Notes under the pieces: generated by a model | Database searches by the model: none | The model's input: the letters and a program-made list of their open reading frames with translations, nothing else | Told to the model about the DNA's origin: nothing | Translations under genes and position numbers: made by a program | Source: Marsupella aquatica | Taxonomy: Eukaryota; Marchantiophyta | Assembly (NCBI GenBank): GCA_973895155.1 | Contig: OZ316893.1 | Location: 15,748,001 to 15,812,000 of the forward strand | Direction: 5' to 3' | Length of the DNA: 64,000 nucleotides | In this document: piece by piece, positions 42,187 through 53,271 of the stretch | Numbering within the stretch: the first letter of the stretch is position 1 | Layout of the letters: each line of letters opens with the position of its first letter

Positions 42187-43765
42187 GTGAGATTACATCA
42201 AAAGATCATTTGAACTCTGCTACCGTACGGATTGTGCGAAGAAAGCTTCATTTCATTTGATCATGTTGTTGACGGTTTGCGGTAGATCAAATCGATTGGA
42301 GTTGTTGTTATTTGGATCCGTGGTAGCTTGGATTGTGGAGTGGATTATCGCTGGTATTTTGATTTGCTATAGTTGGTGTTGAGAAATTTCTGTCCGATCT
42401 GAGTTGTTGTCCGATCAAAGCATCATCGGACAAATCAAAGCATCATCAGACAGATTGGGAGTTCTGTGAGCACTTGTTTGGTGAATGTGAATTGCAGATT
42501 GCTCTCGCCGTGTGCTCTGCAATCTGCGATGTGTTGCCTGGTTGTTTTGTGAAGGAAACAAGGGCCAAAGTTGCTGAATCAAGTTGCTGCTGCCGAACCC
42601 AAAGTTTTGTGAAAGGGCCGATCTGCATTTCCGTGAAGGAAACAAGGGCCAATGTTGCCGAATTGGGCTTTGATGTTTTTGTGAACGGCTGTCGAGTAGA
42701 AGTGATAGTCACATTTTTCTGAAGGAAACAATCAGGCACATGTTGTTGTTTTGACGGTGCGGACTGTACGCTATTGCACAGTCAAACTTGCGTTTGTTGT
42801 GAAGGAGTTCACTTTCGAATGTTACAAATTTTGTGAGGGTTGCATTTTTGTGAAAGGGATTACGAGGCCAAAGTGTGAATGTTGCCAAAATCTGAAGTTG
42901 GATCTGGCGTAGCGAAGCGTTGTGGGCGTGAAAGGCTCACTCTTTGGCTCATCTCGGCGTTTTTGAGGCAACTCATATATGGTTACTCAGGATGTGAGGG
43001 CAGAGCAGGCGGGCCAGCTTGCTAGTACGTGAGGAGAATTGCAAGTGCTGTCATTTTGGAGTGGCAGATTTGGTGCATAATGACAAGTGAGAGGTCACCC
43101 ATCTTAAAGCTATTTATCCCCTCATGCGCTTAACTAGCTAGTTCTTATGTGGAGCATTGTCCAAAGAATGAGGCCCCAAGGGTTTTATACACTTTTGAAT
43201 CCATCTAAATACTCAGTTTCAACTCATTTGCGATGGATTCTTGGATAATTGACATTGGTTCCTTGAGGCCTATTATGAAGGCCCTGCATTGCACGTTATG
43301 AACATTGTTTGATCAATTTGTGATCACTCTTGGTGTGGAGAGTTGTTGTTTATCCATTCTTGTTGTTGGACTCTCTCCACACATGCTTCCTGCCTACGTG
43401 CCATGTTAGTTTTGTGTGGGTGTTTGATTCTATAGAAGTGATTCGGGTTTGCAACCAGACACTCTAGTTGTGTTGTGTATTTCTCTCATGGTGATGTTGA
43501 AGTGATGTCCAACACACCATGGTGAGTGCTTGTGGTGCTGCCAGGGACAGATTTCCCAATTAGGGTTAGCACAAAGATTAGATTGATGGCTATGGTTTTG
43601 TGATTGGTCATCACGGATTCTTCTGGTGCTGTGGGGCTATCCGATGGAAGGCGGACCGGTTTCACTCGGAGTGGGGTGCAGTTTTGACCAGCCACATTGG
43701 TAGTAGTCAGCAGTGCAGTTTTAGACAATGATTCTAACAAGGACTCAGTGACCAGTTCTCCTTGT
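42187..43765 (+). other. 5' leader of copy B
   Basis: Non-coding leader. It contains a repeated phrase GTGAAGGAAACAAGGGCCAA (near 42,550 and 42,632). No clear primer binding site. Confidence 0.5.
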
Positions 43766-45660
43766 CATTAGGTGGTTGCACCTTTGTTGTGGGATATGGA
43801 AGAGATGTACGGGGCTACAAAGGGCCCACGACAATACTCTAGTGCAGTTGGCACGATTGATCATGATGACTTCATCCAGGAGTTTGATGCATGGTGCAAT
43901 ATGCAGACATTGCATAACGCCACATTGTTTACCCCTTTCATGGCATGGAAAAGATTATTTCAACATTTGGAGGGGCCACCCATGGATGATTACCATAAAT
44001 TTTGGAAGGCTCATTTGGTTGAGATTGAGGCATGGAGGCAACATTGGTCGCCTAATTATGTGTCCATCACCTATGGCACTAGTACGGTTGCCTAACCCAT
44101 TGTCACAACTGGTGCTTCTTCTAGTAGCACTAGCCAGAGTAGCACTCCACCGCTACTCCTACCGGTGCAATTGTGGCAGGAACTGGAGCTACGCCAGCAT
44201 TTAACCCTATGGTAGAGTTTTTTGAGGTATTGAAGTAGAACTATCAGGGTGTGAGGACTGATAAGTTGAAGGGTCTTTAGGAGTTTTAGCGCAAGACTGG
44301 AGAGTCTACGTGAGGCATACACTCATATACGCAGATTGATCACTGTCACCAAGAGAGTGACAAAGGCTTAGGCAATCCAATTTTGGTATGCAATTATGGA
44401 CAAAGAATTGCGACGCAGAGTGAGAGATGCCACTCTACTTAGGGATGCAGATCCCACATTGGCAATTGTTTTTACACTTTCTGAGCTCATTGAGCTCAAT
44501 ATGGTGAATGAGAAAGTGATGACTTTTGGATTTGCCAAGGAAGCACCCAAGGCTGCATCTACACCCACATCATAGCCTATTGGATGTAAAAGCCAGAGGA
44601 AGAAGCCCATTGCACAAGAATCTATCAGTTAGAGACCTGTGCCTTCCTATGTTGGACAACAGTCAGGATGTTGGACCTATGGTGGGGATCATGCGCAACA
44701 ATATTGCCTTGATCATAGATGGCCAAGAGGGGCCTTACCACTTGATCAGCGGCAATGTGATCATTGTGGAGCTCATGGACACACCAAGGATAGGTGTTTC
44801 TCACTCCATCCTGAGTTACGGAGAGGAGGACGTATAGCGCACACATGATCAGGGAAGAGGAGGTAGAGGTGGTAATCATGGCCACATGCAGGGAGACAAT
44901 GAGGTGACGTTGCTCCTAATGTGAACACAGATCCTAATTAAGGACTCTAAGATTGTTCAATTGGAGCAACAACTAGTTGTTATGGCTAGTTCTCAGGTGA
45001 GACCTGCTTTTGGTGATGGGGCTTCTACATCTCATCGAGCTTCCACATCCTATGGGGCTGATGGAGACCTTGCCACCATGGGATTCATGTGTGGCACTAT
45101 GCATATTGATGCATCAACAACTTTGACACGTGGGGCAGCCAAAGCTCTTGAACCCCAAGGAGCGGTAGTGGAGCTAGATCCATAGAGGGGGGATGCACGT
45201 CGTTAGACAAAGCTTTCTCAGTCTTTTACATTGTCAGAGACAGTTCAGATTGCCTCTATGAACCCGATTTGGACAAACCCTGGTGTGGGTAGGTTGCCAG
45301 AATCACATGATATTGCAATAGGGATGACGAGTACCTTGTTGACGGCTACCACCATAGTGCACACCCCATTATTTTCAGTGACAAATATGCTGACATTGGG
45401 GGTTAGTCCAGCTGATGTGTTCAGATTGGCAGCCACATCATGCAAGGATACTCCAGTTTTGGCTTCTCATGTAGAGGCAGCATGTAGTTATCGAGTAGCA
45501 GAGTTGACACCACCTAATGCTACTAGTGAGACATGGCATGCAACAGCAACAAAGTTGATGGATTTGCTAGCACGCCCTATATTTGAGAGGACTAGGTTTA
45601 AACCTAGCATTGTGTCATTGGATAATTGGAGTGGTATCTTCCAACTAGTTAGGCCTACTG
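43766..45660 (+). pseudogene. gag (copy B), many stops
   Basis: Aligned with copy A gag: WDMEEMYGATKGPRQY, DDFIQEFDAWCNMQ, LFQHLEGPPMDDYHKF, later AIQFWYAIMDKELRRRV, and the zinc knuckle CDHCGAHGHTKDRC near 44,755. Then come the spacer parts AVVELDP and TLFSVTN-like sequence up to FQLVRPTGAVYQLERV. At least eight stops, several being TAG where copy A has a Gln codon (44,278; 44,369; 45,183; 45,204). Non-functional. Confidence 0.8.
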
Positions 45661-46390
45661 GAGCAGTATACCAGCTAGAGAGAGTATTACTTGATACTGG
45701 TGCCCACCCTTGATGTTGGGGTAAGTATGCAATACGAGGATTGGGATTGCATCTAGATGATCTGGAGAAGTGTCCCTTTCCAATTTAGACTTCATTGGGG
45801 GGACCTACACCCACACAACACATCATCAGACAACCACTTGACTTGTGGATTCTGGAGGGTCATGCAAAGGATAGCTCTCACATACAGGCACAAGCTATTT
45901 TGACTAAGGCAGAGTCTTATGATGTGTTGGTGGGATGTATATATAGTGCTTTACCCCATGGGATCCATCCTTGATTTTTGGGATGAATCAATTTCCTATC
46001 GACCTGCTTGGCAGTCTGGAGATGCTAGATTGAGCAGATTGCTAGTGCAATTTAGTGGACCTGTGGGGGGCCCTAAACCTGCACCATTGCCTTTGGTAAC
46101 ATTTAGTAGTGTGGTCACTAATCTTGATGATTTGATTGAGGGTAACGCACATGCAACAGATATTCTACCAGCGGAGGAGTCACATGAGAAGCAGGTCATG
46201 CATGGGTTACCTGTTGGTAGTGTTGTGCCACCAGTGTGAGGCACTAGACAGGCCTTGCCACAGACAACGGCACAATTGGTACATGATGCGTGGAGTCATG
46301 CTTTTACACCACAGCTAGGAGCAGAGCAGTCTCCTATAGGTGGGCCGGTGACTCTTTCTTCATTGGATACCAGTCCCATTGCATGGCAGT
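45661..46390 (+). pseudogene. Aspartic protease and spacer (copy B)
   Basis: Active-site motif RVLLDTGAHP around 45,683-45,712 is in frame with gag (no stop between them here), followed by LGLHLDDLEKCPFQ, a TAG at 45,786 where copy A has CAG, TKAESYDVLVG, and a spacer with frameshifts (PAWQSGDARLSRLLVQF). It leads directly into motif I of the methyltransferase. Confidence 0.75.
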
Positions 46391-47620
46391 ATCCACCAAA
46401 GGGTATTTGTTTGTTGGATTTATTTGGTGGGATTAGCACTGGATTGGCTACTATTCTTCAGGCATAAATTCCAGTGTGTTGTTACTTGTATGTGGAGACA
46501 ACGACAACACGGAGAGTCTCATTGCGCCATGTGGCTATGTTGGTGGATCGTTATCCACACTTATTGCCTGTGGATGTTGTTCGTGGCTATCAACATGCAC
46601 TGCCTACTGATATTTTATTGCTGGGGTGGATCATTTGGATCGCGTTGGCCCTATTGATTTGGTGATTGCTGGTTGGCCATGTCAGGGCAAATCTAGAGCT
46701 ACAGTTGGACATGGACTCCATGATCCACGCACGATCTACATTGTTTTGGGAGATGTTACGGGTGTTGCGTCATCTCCAGTTGCATCAGACACAGTCTCTA
46801 GCCTACATTTGGAGAATGTGCCACTCTTGGGTGACCATCGTCAGCAGATTGTTGCCAGTGTTCATCAGGTGAGGTCTTGGATTGGACCTATTGAGTTATT
46901 GGATGCTGCACGTGTGGGTTCTTGTGCACATTGTCCACGTTTGTGGTGGACTAATTTGTTACCAGGCAAGGTGTTGAAGCAAGCATTTGACAACATTCCT
47001 TGCTCGCCCGCCTTGGTAGTGGATGATATTTTGGATCTAGGGTGTCGTTCACAGGGTGTCGTTCATAGGGTGTCGTTCACAGGGTGTGACCCAGCCTGAC
47101 AAATCTCCATTGGCCATAGTCAATGTGGTTGGGCGCCCACGTTGTGCATTACCCACTTTTATGAGTCATTCTGCTTCATATGCTTTCAACGCATGTGGTC
47201 CCGAACTTGTGTGGGATACAGCTCTACGACAATTAGTAGAGCCCACTGTTGATGAGAGAGAGCGGGCCATGGGATTCTCCACAGGTACAACTGTTGTTGC
47301 ATCTATGTCAGAGAGTTCATGCCCCCTGGGCCCTCACTCCGTGTAAAAGAAGTGGACCCCCCTACGATCGGACCCTTTTCCTGTTTACCCCTTGTTATTT
47401 CCATTTTACTATTAAAAGTTCCCTTATTACCGGTAATAATTATAATTATTAGTTCAAAATGAATAAAAATTACCCTTCGAGCGTTTGCACGTCCTCCACG
47501 TATTAGTTAAGACTGAGGGCCCAGGGTTCACGCCGCCAAGTCCTTGGCCAAGCCATGGATTTGAATTGTCTGACTTGGATTGTCAGCTTGGGAGTAATAG
47601 AGCAGTTCCAGATGCGCTCT
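46391..47620 (+). pseudogene. DNMT3-like C5-cytosine DNA methyltransferase domain (copy B)
   Basis: Same domain as in copy A, with clearer motifs: CLLDLFGGISTGLATILQAG-type motif I (AdoMet binding, about 46,410-46,466); GPIDLVIAGWPCQGKSRA with the catalytic Cys codon at 46,680-46,682 (motif IV); LENVPLLG (motif VI); LLDAARVGSCAHCPRLWWTN (motif VIII, two Arg to Cys changes); ERERAMGFSTG; and, after a MITE at 47,324-47,526, VLGQAMDLNCLTWIVS (motif X). Order I-IV-VI-VIII-IX-X. Breaks: a TAA after motif I, a frameshift near 46,640, a 15-bp triplication near 47,041-47,090, and the MITE. Length (about 330 residues) suits a DNMT3-type catalytic domain. Confidence 0.88.
47324..47526. mobile_element. 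MITE, CCCTGGGCCCTCA family, copy 2, inside the methyltransferase
   Basis: 203 bp with TIRs CCCTGGGCCCTCA / TGAGGGCCCAGGG. 8-bp target duplication TTCATGCC (47,316-47,323) and TTCACGCC (47,527-47,534), 7 of 8 matching. It splits motif X of the methyltransferase; the frame resumes after it. Confidence 0.92.
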
Positions 47621-48753
47621 GTTGGTGTTACAGATCGTCCATTGGTGAGCTTGTGTCCTACTGAGATAGTAGTGGCCACAATTAGGGGCGTGCAAACAGT
47701 CCATGGACCTATGGCATGATTGGCCAAGGCTCGACAGATTGTTGAACAAGATGGGACTGCTCAAACTATTGCTAAATAGCAATCATCGGCTATCTCTTCT
47801 ACCCTACAAAACGATATTAGGGATTTGGTGGAGAGTTGGGAGCCATAGATTGGTCCTAAGTTGACAAGGGAGGAGAGACGTTGCATGCATCAATTCTTGA
47901 AGAGTTACTGGAATTGTTTTGCATTCAACATGAAGGATTTGGGGACATTGAAGGGCCCTAGTATTCAGATTGAATTGGCTAGTGATGTGTCAATCTTTCG
48001 TAGACCATACCGTTACAGTGACATGGAGAGAGCTTTGATTTGGAGCATAACTCAGGATTTGTTGGAGGCTGGTTTGGTGAGATCTCATACGGGGAGTATG
48101 CATCCGCCACACTGATGCCAGCCAAGAAGGATGTGCATGGCAATTACACGGATAGGCGCATGTGTGGTGATTACCGACCTATTAATTGTCAGACAAAATT
48201 TGATCGATATGCCATGCCTACACCTGAGGAGATCTTTGATGCTATGGGGCATGCAAAGGTTTTTAGTTCATTGGATCTGAGGGCAGGGTACCATCAACTT
48301 CCAATTAGACATTTTGACAGGTCCAAAACAACATTCTGGAGAATTGATTTGCATGGCAAGGATCGTTTGTATCAGTGGTTATTCTTACCATTTGGGTTGA
48401 AGAATGCACCAACTGAATTTCGGAGAGTCATGGATCGAATTCTTGCAGGTTTAGATTTTGTTAGATGTTACATTGATGATATTTGGGTCTATTCTTCCAT
48501 TGCGGAAGAACATTAGCAGCACTTGCAGATTGTGTTGGAGAGATTGAGAGAACATGGGTTAAAACTCCATCTTGGCAAGTGTAAGTTCTTCCAAGACCAG
48601 ATTGAGTATTTGGGGCAGACTATCTACCCAGGGGGATTGGGTGTGCAACAGACTAAGGTGGAGGCCATTACACAGATTCCTCGTCCTACTGATATGAGTA
48701 GAGTTCATGCATTCTTGGGATTGGCGAGCTACTATAGGAGGTACGTTAAATGA
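47621..48753 (+). pseudogene. Reverse transcriptase (copy B)
   Basis: Linker then RT: RPYRYSDMERALI, KKDVHGNYTDRRMCGDYRPI, LDLRAGYHQLP with the first catalytic Asp, FLPFGLKNAP, RCYIDDIWVYSS with the catalytic YIDD, and FFQDQIEYLGQ and HAFLGLASYYRRYVK. Broken by a frameshift near 48,090 and a TAG at 48,514 where copy A has Gln. Catalytic residues are retained although the gene is dead. Confidence 0.88.
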
Positions 48754-49260
48754 TTTAGCTAGCTTGCTAAACTTTTAACCATACTCACTAAGTTGGATTA
48801 AAAGTGGATTTCGGGTGATGACCAGGAGCATGCCTTTCAGGAGTTGAAAGAAAGATTGGCATCATCCCCTATTTTGAGAAGACCCATTTCAGGGAGACCA
48901 TTTCAGCTACACATTGATTGGAGTGAAGTAGGACTTGGAGTAGTGCTGACCCAAAAGGACCTGATGAGGGGAATGAGTTTGTTGTGGCATATGCTAATAG
49001 ATCAAGCAATTCAGCAGAAGCTAAGTATAGCTCAAGTTATGAGGGAGAGTGTTTGGCAGCAGTGTGGGCTGTTGCACACTTTTGTTGCTACTTGTTTGGT
49101 AACCCCTTCACCTTGATCACTGATCATCAGCCTCTCAAGTGGTTAATGAAGTCTGAAAGCTTACATGGAAGCTTGCACAATGGGCATTGTTGTTATAGGA
49201 GTAAAATTTCTAGGTTGTGCATAGGCCTGGAAAAGTGAACTTGGATGTAGATGGATTGAG
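48754..49260 (+). pseudogene. RNase H (copy B)
   Basis: RPISGRPFQLHIDWSEVGLG, LTQKD, then after a frameshift YEGECLAAVWAVAHFCCYLF, ITDHQPLKWL, and VNLDVDGLSRN close to 49,260. Same arrangement as copy A. Confidence 0.85.
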
Positions 49261-50494
49261 CCGCAATCCATGTACTAGTCAAGAGGATGAGACTGGAGCC
49301 AGATGGCATGATGAGTTAGATAAGGAGATGATGCCAGGATGGCATGGATCTGCCTTCCTTTGTTGGGTTCCATCATGCAATGGATCTGTGGACTCTACTT
49401 CATTGGACGAAGTAGATGATGAGTCTACATATATGGATGTTGGTGAGGTTGTAGTTGGATAGCAGGATATTCACAATGATGAGAGAGTGTTGGAATACCT
49501 GCGCACTAGTTCTATTGGTGGCAATGTTGATGCCAAGGAGCGTGACAGGGTTCCGCAAAGAGCCAAGAGGTTTTGATGGGAAAGAAACCATCTTTTGAGA
49601 GTACTACGTGATGGCAAGGTATTGGTGGTACCAAAACCATCACAATGAGTACATTTGGTGCAACATGTGCACGAGGAGCTGGGTCACTTTGGTGTAAAAC
49701 GCACTTAATATAGCTTGCTACAGACACAATATTGGTGACGTGGTATGCACACTCATGTCCAACAACTGATAGCTAAGTGTGTGGTATGTGATTGAGTGAG
49801 GCCATCATTTAATGCTCCCACTCGCCAGTTGCATCCATGCTGATCATGGGTTTGGGGTACAGATGGAGTTTGGACTTTGTTGGTCCATTGCCTCTCACCC
49901 AATGACATAACCGTTTTGTTTTGGTTGTGGTGGAGCATTTCTCCAAGTGGATTGAGCTAGTGGCGTTGCCAGATAAAGCTAGTGGAGGAGTTGCTGCTAC
50001 ATTTTTGGATCCTGTACTTAGTCATTTTGGAGCACCAGCTGAGGTGTTAACTAATTAGGGGACTGATTTTTGTGGAGAGTTTGAGAGTTTGTGTGAGCAA
50101 GCTTTGATTGATCATTGTACTACTTCTTGTGATCATCCTGAGGCAGATGGATTGGCTGAAAGAGTAGTGCAAACTGTGAAGAGAGGATTGCGCAAGTATG
50201 GCTTGCAAGTTGGTCATCTGGGAGATTGGGATCTCCAGTTACATTGGTTAGCTATGGGGTACAGTTTCAGTTGACAAACATCACTTGCATCCTCTCACCT
50301 TAGTTTTTGCTCTATGGTATAGAGCCAGATTTACCAACAGCTTTTCGTCATGATACTTCATCAGTTGTGAACTTGGATAATCCTGATATTTGGGTCAAGA
50401 TTTGTTCAGAGAGGGAAAAGATTTTTGAGAGAGTCATGCCCATGGCCTTTGACAACCTTGCCATTGCCCAACATCGTGATACTTTACCGTATGC
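49261..50494 (+). pseudogene. Integrase, N-terminal and core part (copy B)
   Basis: Zinc-binding HEELGHFGVKR and CVVCD, WSLDFVGPLP-like sequence near 49,870, and the end of the core ADGLAERVVQTVKRGLRKYG (50,140-50,200), then FLLYGIEPDLPT and NLAIAQHRDTLPYA. Numerous stops. Cut at 50,494 by the 4.06-kb insertion; the frame resumes at 54,558. Confidence 0.8.
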
Positions 50495-51389
50495 TGTAGT
50501 TTGCTATGAAGAACCAAAATCACACTTAAAGGTCTTCAAACTTGGTATTCGTTCCCATAAAGAACAAGATGGGGTTGGTTTGATAGATTTAAACAACAAT
50601 AATAGACTTAAAATGTTTTCCACACATAGTAATCAAGCTTGATTACTTTACTAAGGTATTTTGAAGATCGCTCCACAGCGGTGAGTAGTTTTTAATGGTA
50701 ACTCAGCATTATATAACCATAAATTAATGAAAAGGGAATGATTAACAAAACACAAGGGAAAATATCTTAAAGTATGCTAAGGGAGTCTGTAATTGACCAA
50801 GGTTGCTCCTTAGACATAAGTCAAAAGGAAAAAACTTAAGGATTCAAATCCATATTATTTTTCAGATCTAAAATGCTTACTAGAGTACTCTTTTAAAGTG
50901 CCGTTAACACGTCTTGTCTTTTCTTTCTAAGTGGTACTCAGACAAGATCTAAAAGGTAGTTACTTCAACATTTAGATGGTACTAAGCAACATGAAAGAAA
51001 ATCCATCAATTCCAATAAGGCTTAAACTCAATGAGTTAACTTTAAGAACTCAAGAGATTGCAATGAGTCACCAACAAGGAATCTGTCATTACGACTCAAA
51101 AGATTTGCACAAAAGGAATTTTACTTCTTGTGTTATTAATCAGAGATAGAAACACAAGAAGGAGGTAAGTCTTTCCAAATGTTAAACCTGATCTCGAACT
51201 CATAGATTCATGATCAATTAGTTTAACACAAGGAAAAGGCAAAAATGCATAACTTAACCATAAACTACACTAGTGGTGGAGGAGTCTTATAGTAAAAATC
51301 TACAGAGTAAGAGATCATAAGGTCGAAGAGACATGCCTCTTCATACCCCTCAAAAAGCTAAAATGGCGATTCAGTAAGTGAAAAGCCGG

Positions 51390-51500
51390 AAAAACTGGTA
51401 AGCGTAAACTAGTAAACTCGTAAACTAGTAAACTCGTAATCGCTTGTCTATCGGAACTCGTAATTAGTAAACTAGTAACTCGTAAACTAGTAAAAACGTA
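51390..51500. repeat. Short AT-rich tandem repeat, left side of the insertion's gene
   Basis: Interspersed AAACTAGT and AAACTCGTA units (about eight). A related array lies at 54,320-54,440 on the other side of the gene. Confidence 0.7.
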
Positions 51501-51708
51501 ATGCGGTATACTTGAAGACTTAGCAAATTCAACTATTTTTAACTTCCTAACTATAAGTCATAAAACTCTGAGATTTTGCCAGCAGACTTTCCTAGGTACA
51601 GACTATATACTAAAGAAGTATGATAGCTTTTAAAGCTCTAGAACACATTTATAAAAATCAGATAAGATGCACTACTCCTAAACTAACTAGAAACACTTAG
51701 ACTCTGCT

Positions 51709-52167
51709 TCAAGCTTGTTGTCGGATATCATCTGGTTTGAGAAGCTCCACAAGGGTAACAGTCCGATTCTGGGTAACTTCGATCAGCTCAGCCTGGCGTG
51801 GGGATCCTCGAGAGTAGGGTAGGCATCTCAGTTGTCTTTCAGGATACATCAGGGCCATTCTCTTCCTTAGATAACATATGTATATTTGAAGAGCTTCTCG
51901 ATACATCCCAATCACATCATAGTTATATCAAGTAGCAGCATATACTTGGGGATAATGGTATAGGAATTCATCAGAGTTCAGCATCCTAGAATAGAAAGGT
52001 CGAAGCCTCCATTTGACATCTCTGAAGTACCGGTTGAAGTTGGTCAGAGTTTGAGAGGTGACATTGTTCCAGATCCTCTATTTCTCAGCAAATGAGCTGG
52101 TTGAAACAAGTGTAACCTTGGGCTCTCGAGGAATGTAGTCGTGTTGCAGAGTAGTAGGCTTCTTGCT
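51709..52167 (-). pseudogene. 3' remainder of the inserted gene
   Basis: Continues the 52,168 frame after a TAG, including FNRYFRDVKWRLRPFYSRML and a last open stretch MIGMYREALQIYICYLRKRM ... ELLKPDDIRQQA ending at 51,709. Two stops within. No domain known. Confidence 0.4.
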
Positions 52168-53271
52168 CTACATGAGAAAAGAAACCACAAAATCCAGGGC
52201 ATAGGCTGCAAAATTCCCAGAATATGCCATAACTAAATCTGAGTCCTCTACCTCTACATCACCTTGGAGTAGCATCACAACCAGAATAGGCCGGAAGTAG
52301 AGAGAGTCAGTCCAGAACTCATCAAATTGTGCCATCTCCACTCTGGAAGCTCCAAAACACCTGAGGTCGAAGATATAATTGGCCTCCATTTTCTTGATAT
52401 AGTAATACCTCCCAAACTCCCCAACCGGTGGTCTATTGGCCTGGATTATTTTACAGATCTCTACATACCTGTGCACTTGGGACTCTGGATGTCTCGGGTA
52501 TCTGCTCTCGATGGTGGCATTACGGGGTGTCTGAGTAGATGAAGTGACAACTGCTACTAAGTTTGGATTGGATCTTAAGGCAGTATCAACATCTTCAAAC
52601 CCTTGCCTGGGTGACGACTCTAAGGAGTTGTCATAAGATCGAATGGAATCAAAATTGGAGGGTGGATCAGAATCTTCAAGTAGATCCTCTCTGACGTAAG
52701 GGTGCTCATACTGTGACCGATTGTAGGGTGGTCCTTCTGTGGGTTCGTAGTTGGAATCAGGACTGTAAGGGTGGGAACTCGGACTAAGAGAAGGTTTATC
52801 AGTTGGACATTGCTGTATCAAGTTGCTGAGCACAGATGTTATCTGTCGAGGTTCACACTGAAGCATTTCTAGCAAGTCATCCACAATGGCTACACAGCTG
52901 GTACTCCCTGCTATTGGAACAGGTTCACTTGTTTCTAGGGGAGGAGGCTGTACAGTGGCATGAGTACAGATCATGAATTCCATTGGTGCTGGTTCTCCTG
53001 GAGGAGAGGTCATTCTGACAAGACTTAGCTGATCATGAAATGGTGACCTCAAACTAACAGCCTCCATTCTCAAATTACTAACAGCATCATATAGTCCATC
53101 ATCACTGCAACTGAGGAGAGAGGTCAACTTATCAACAAGCTGCTGATTTGTCTCTGCTTTTGAAAGAGCAGCCGAGTTGGTCCTTAGGAAGTCAGCAGAA
53201 GCCGGTTCAGCAATGTCTTCTGGTTGCTCAAAGAAATCCTCGTCCTCCTCAGCTCCAGGGTATTCTCCCAT
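52168..53271 (-). CDS. 367-residue ORF of the 4.06-kb insertion, downstream part
   Basis: Frame opening inside the end of the 303-residue ORF (23-bp overlap, different frame), so the two are probably one gene with a frameshift or a programmed shift. N-terminus acidic (EYPGAEEDEDFFEQPED). Middle is Ser/Pro/Tyr-rich and probably disordered. The C-terminal part (VHRYVEICKIIQANRPPVGE, MEANYIFDLRCFGASRVEMA, LYFRPILVVMLLQGDVEVED) looks globular. Not recognised as a known family. Confidence 0.5.
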   Translation of the reverse strand: MGEYPGAEEDEDFFEQPEDIAEPASADFLRTNSAALSKAETNQQLVDKLTSLLSCSDDGLYDAVSNLRMEAVSLRSPFHDQLSLVRMTSPPGEPAPMEFMICTHATVQPPPLETSEPVPIAGSTSCVAIVDDLLEMLQCEPRQITSVLSNLIQQCPTDKPSLSPSSHPYSPDSNYEPTEGPPYNRSQYEHPYVREDLLEDSDPPSNFDSIRSYDNSLESSPRQGFEDVDTALRSNPNLVAVVTSSTQTPRNATIESRYPRHPESQVHRYVEICKIIQANRPPVGEFGRYYYIKKMEANYIFDLRCFGASRVEMAQFDEFWTDSLYFRPILVVMLLQGDVEVEDSDLVMAYSGNFAAYALDFVVSFLM

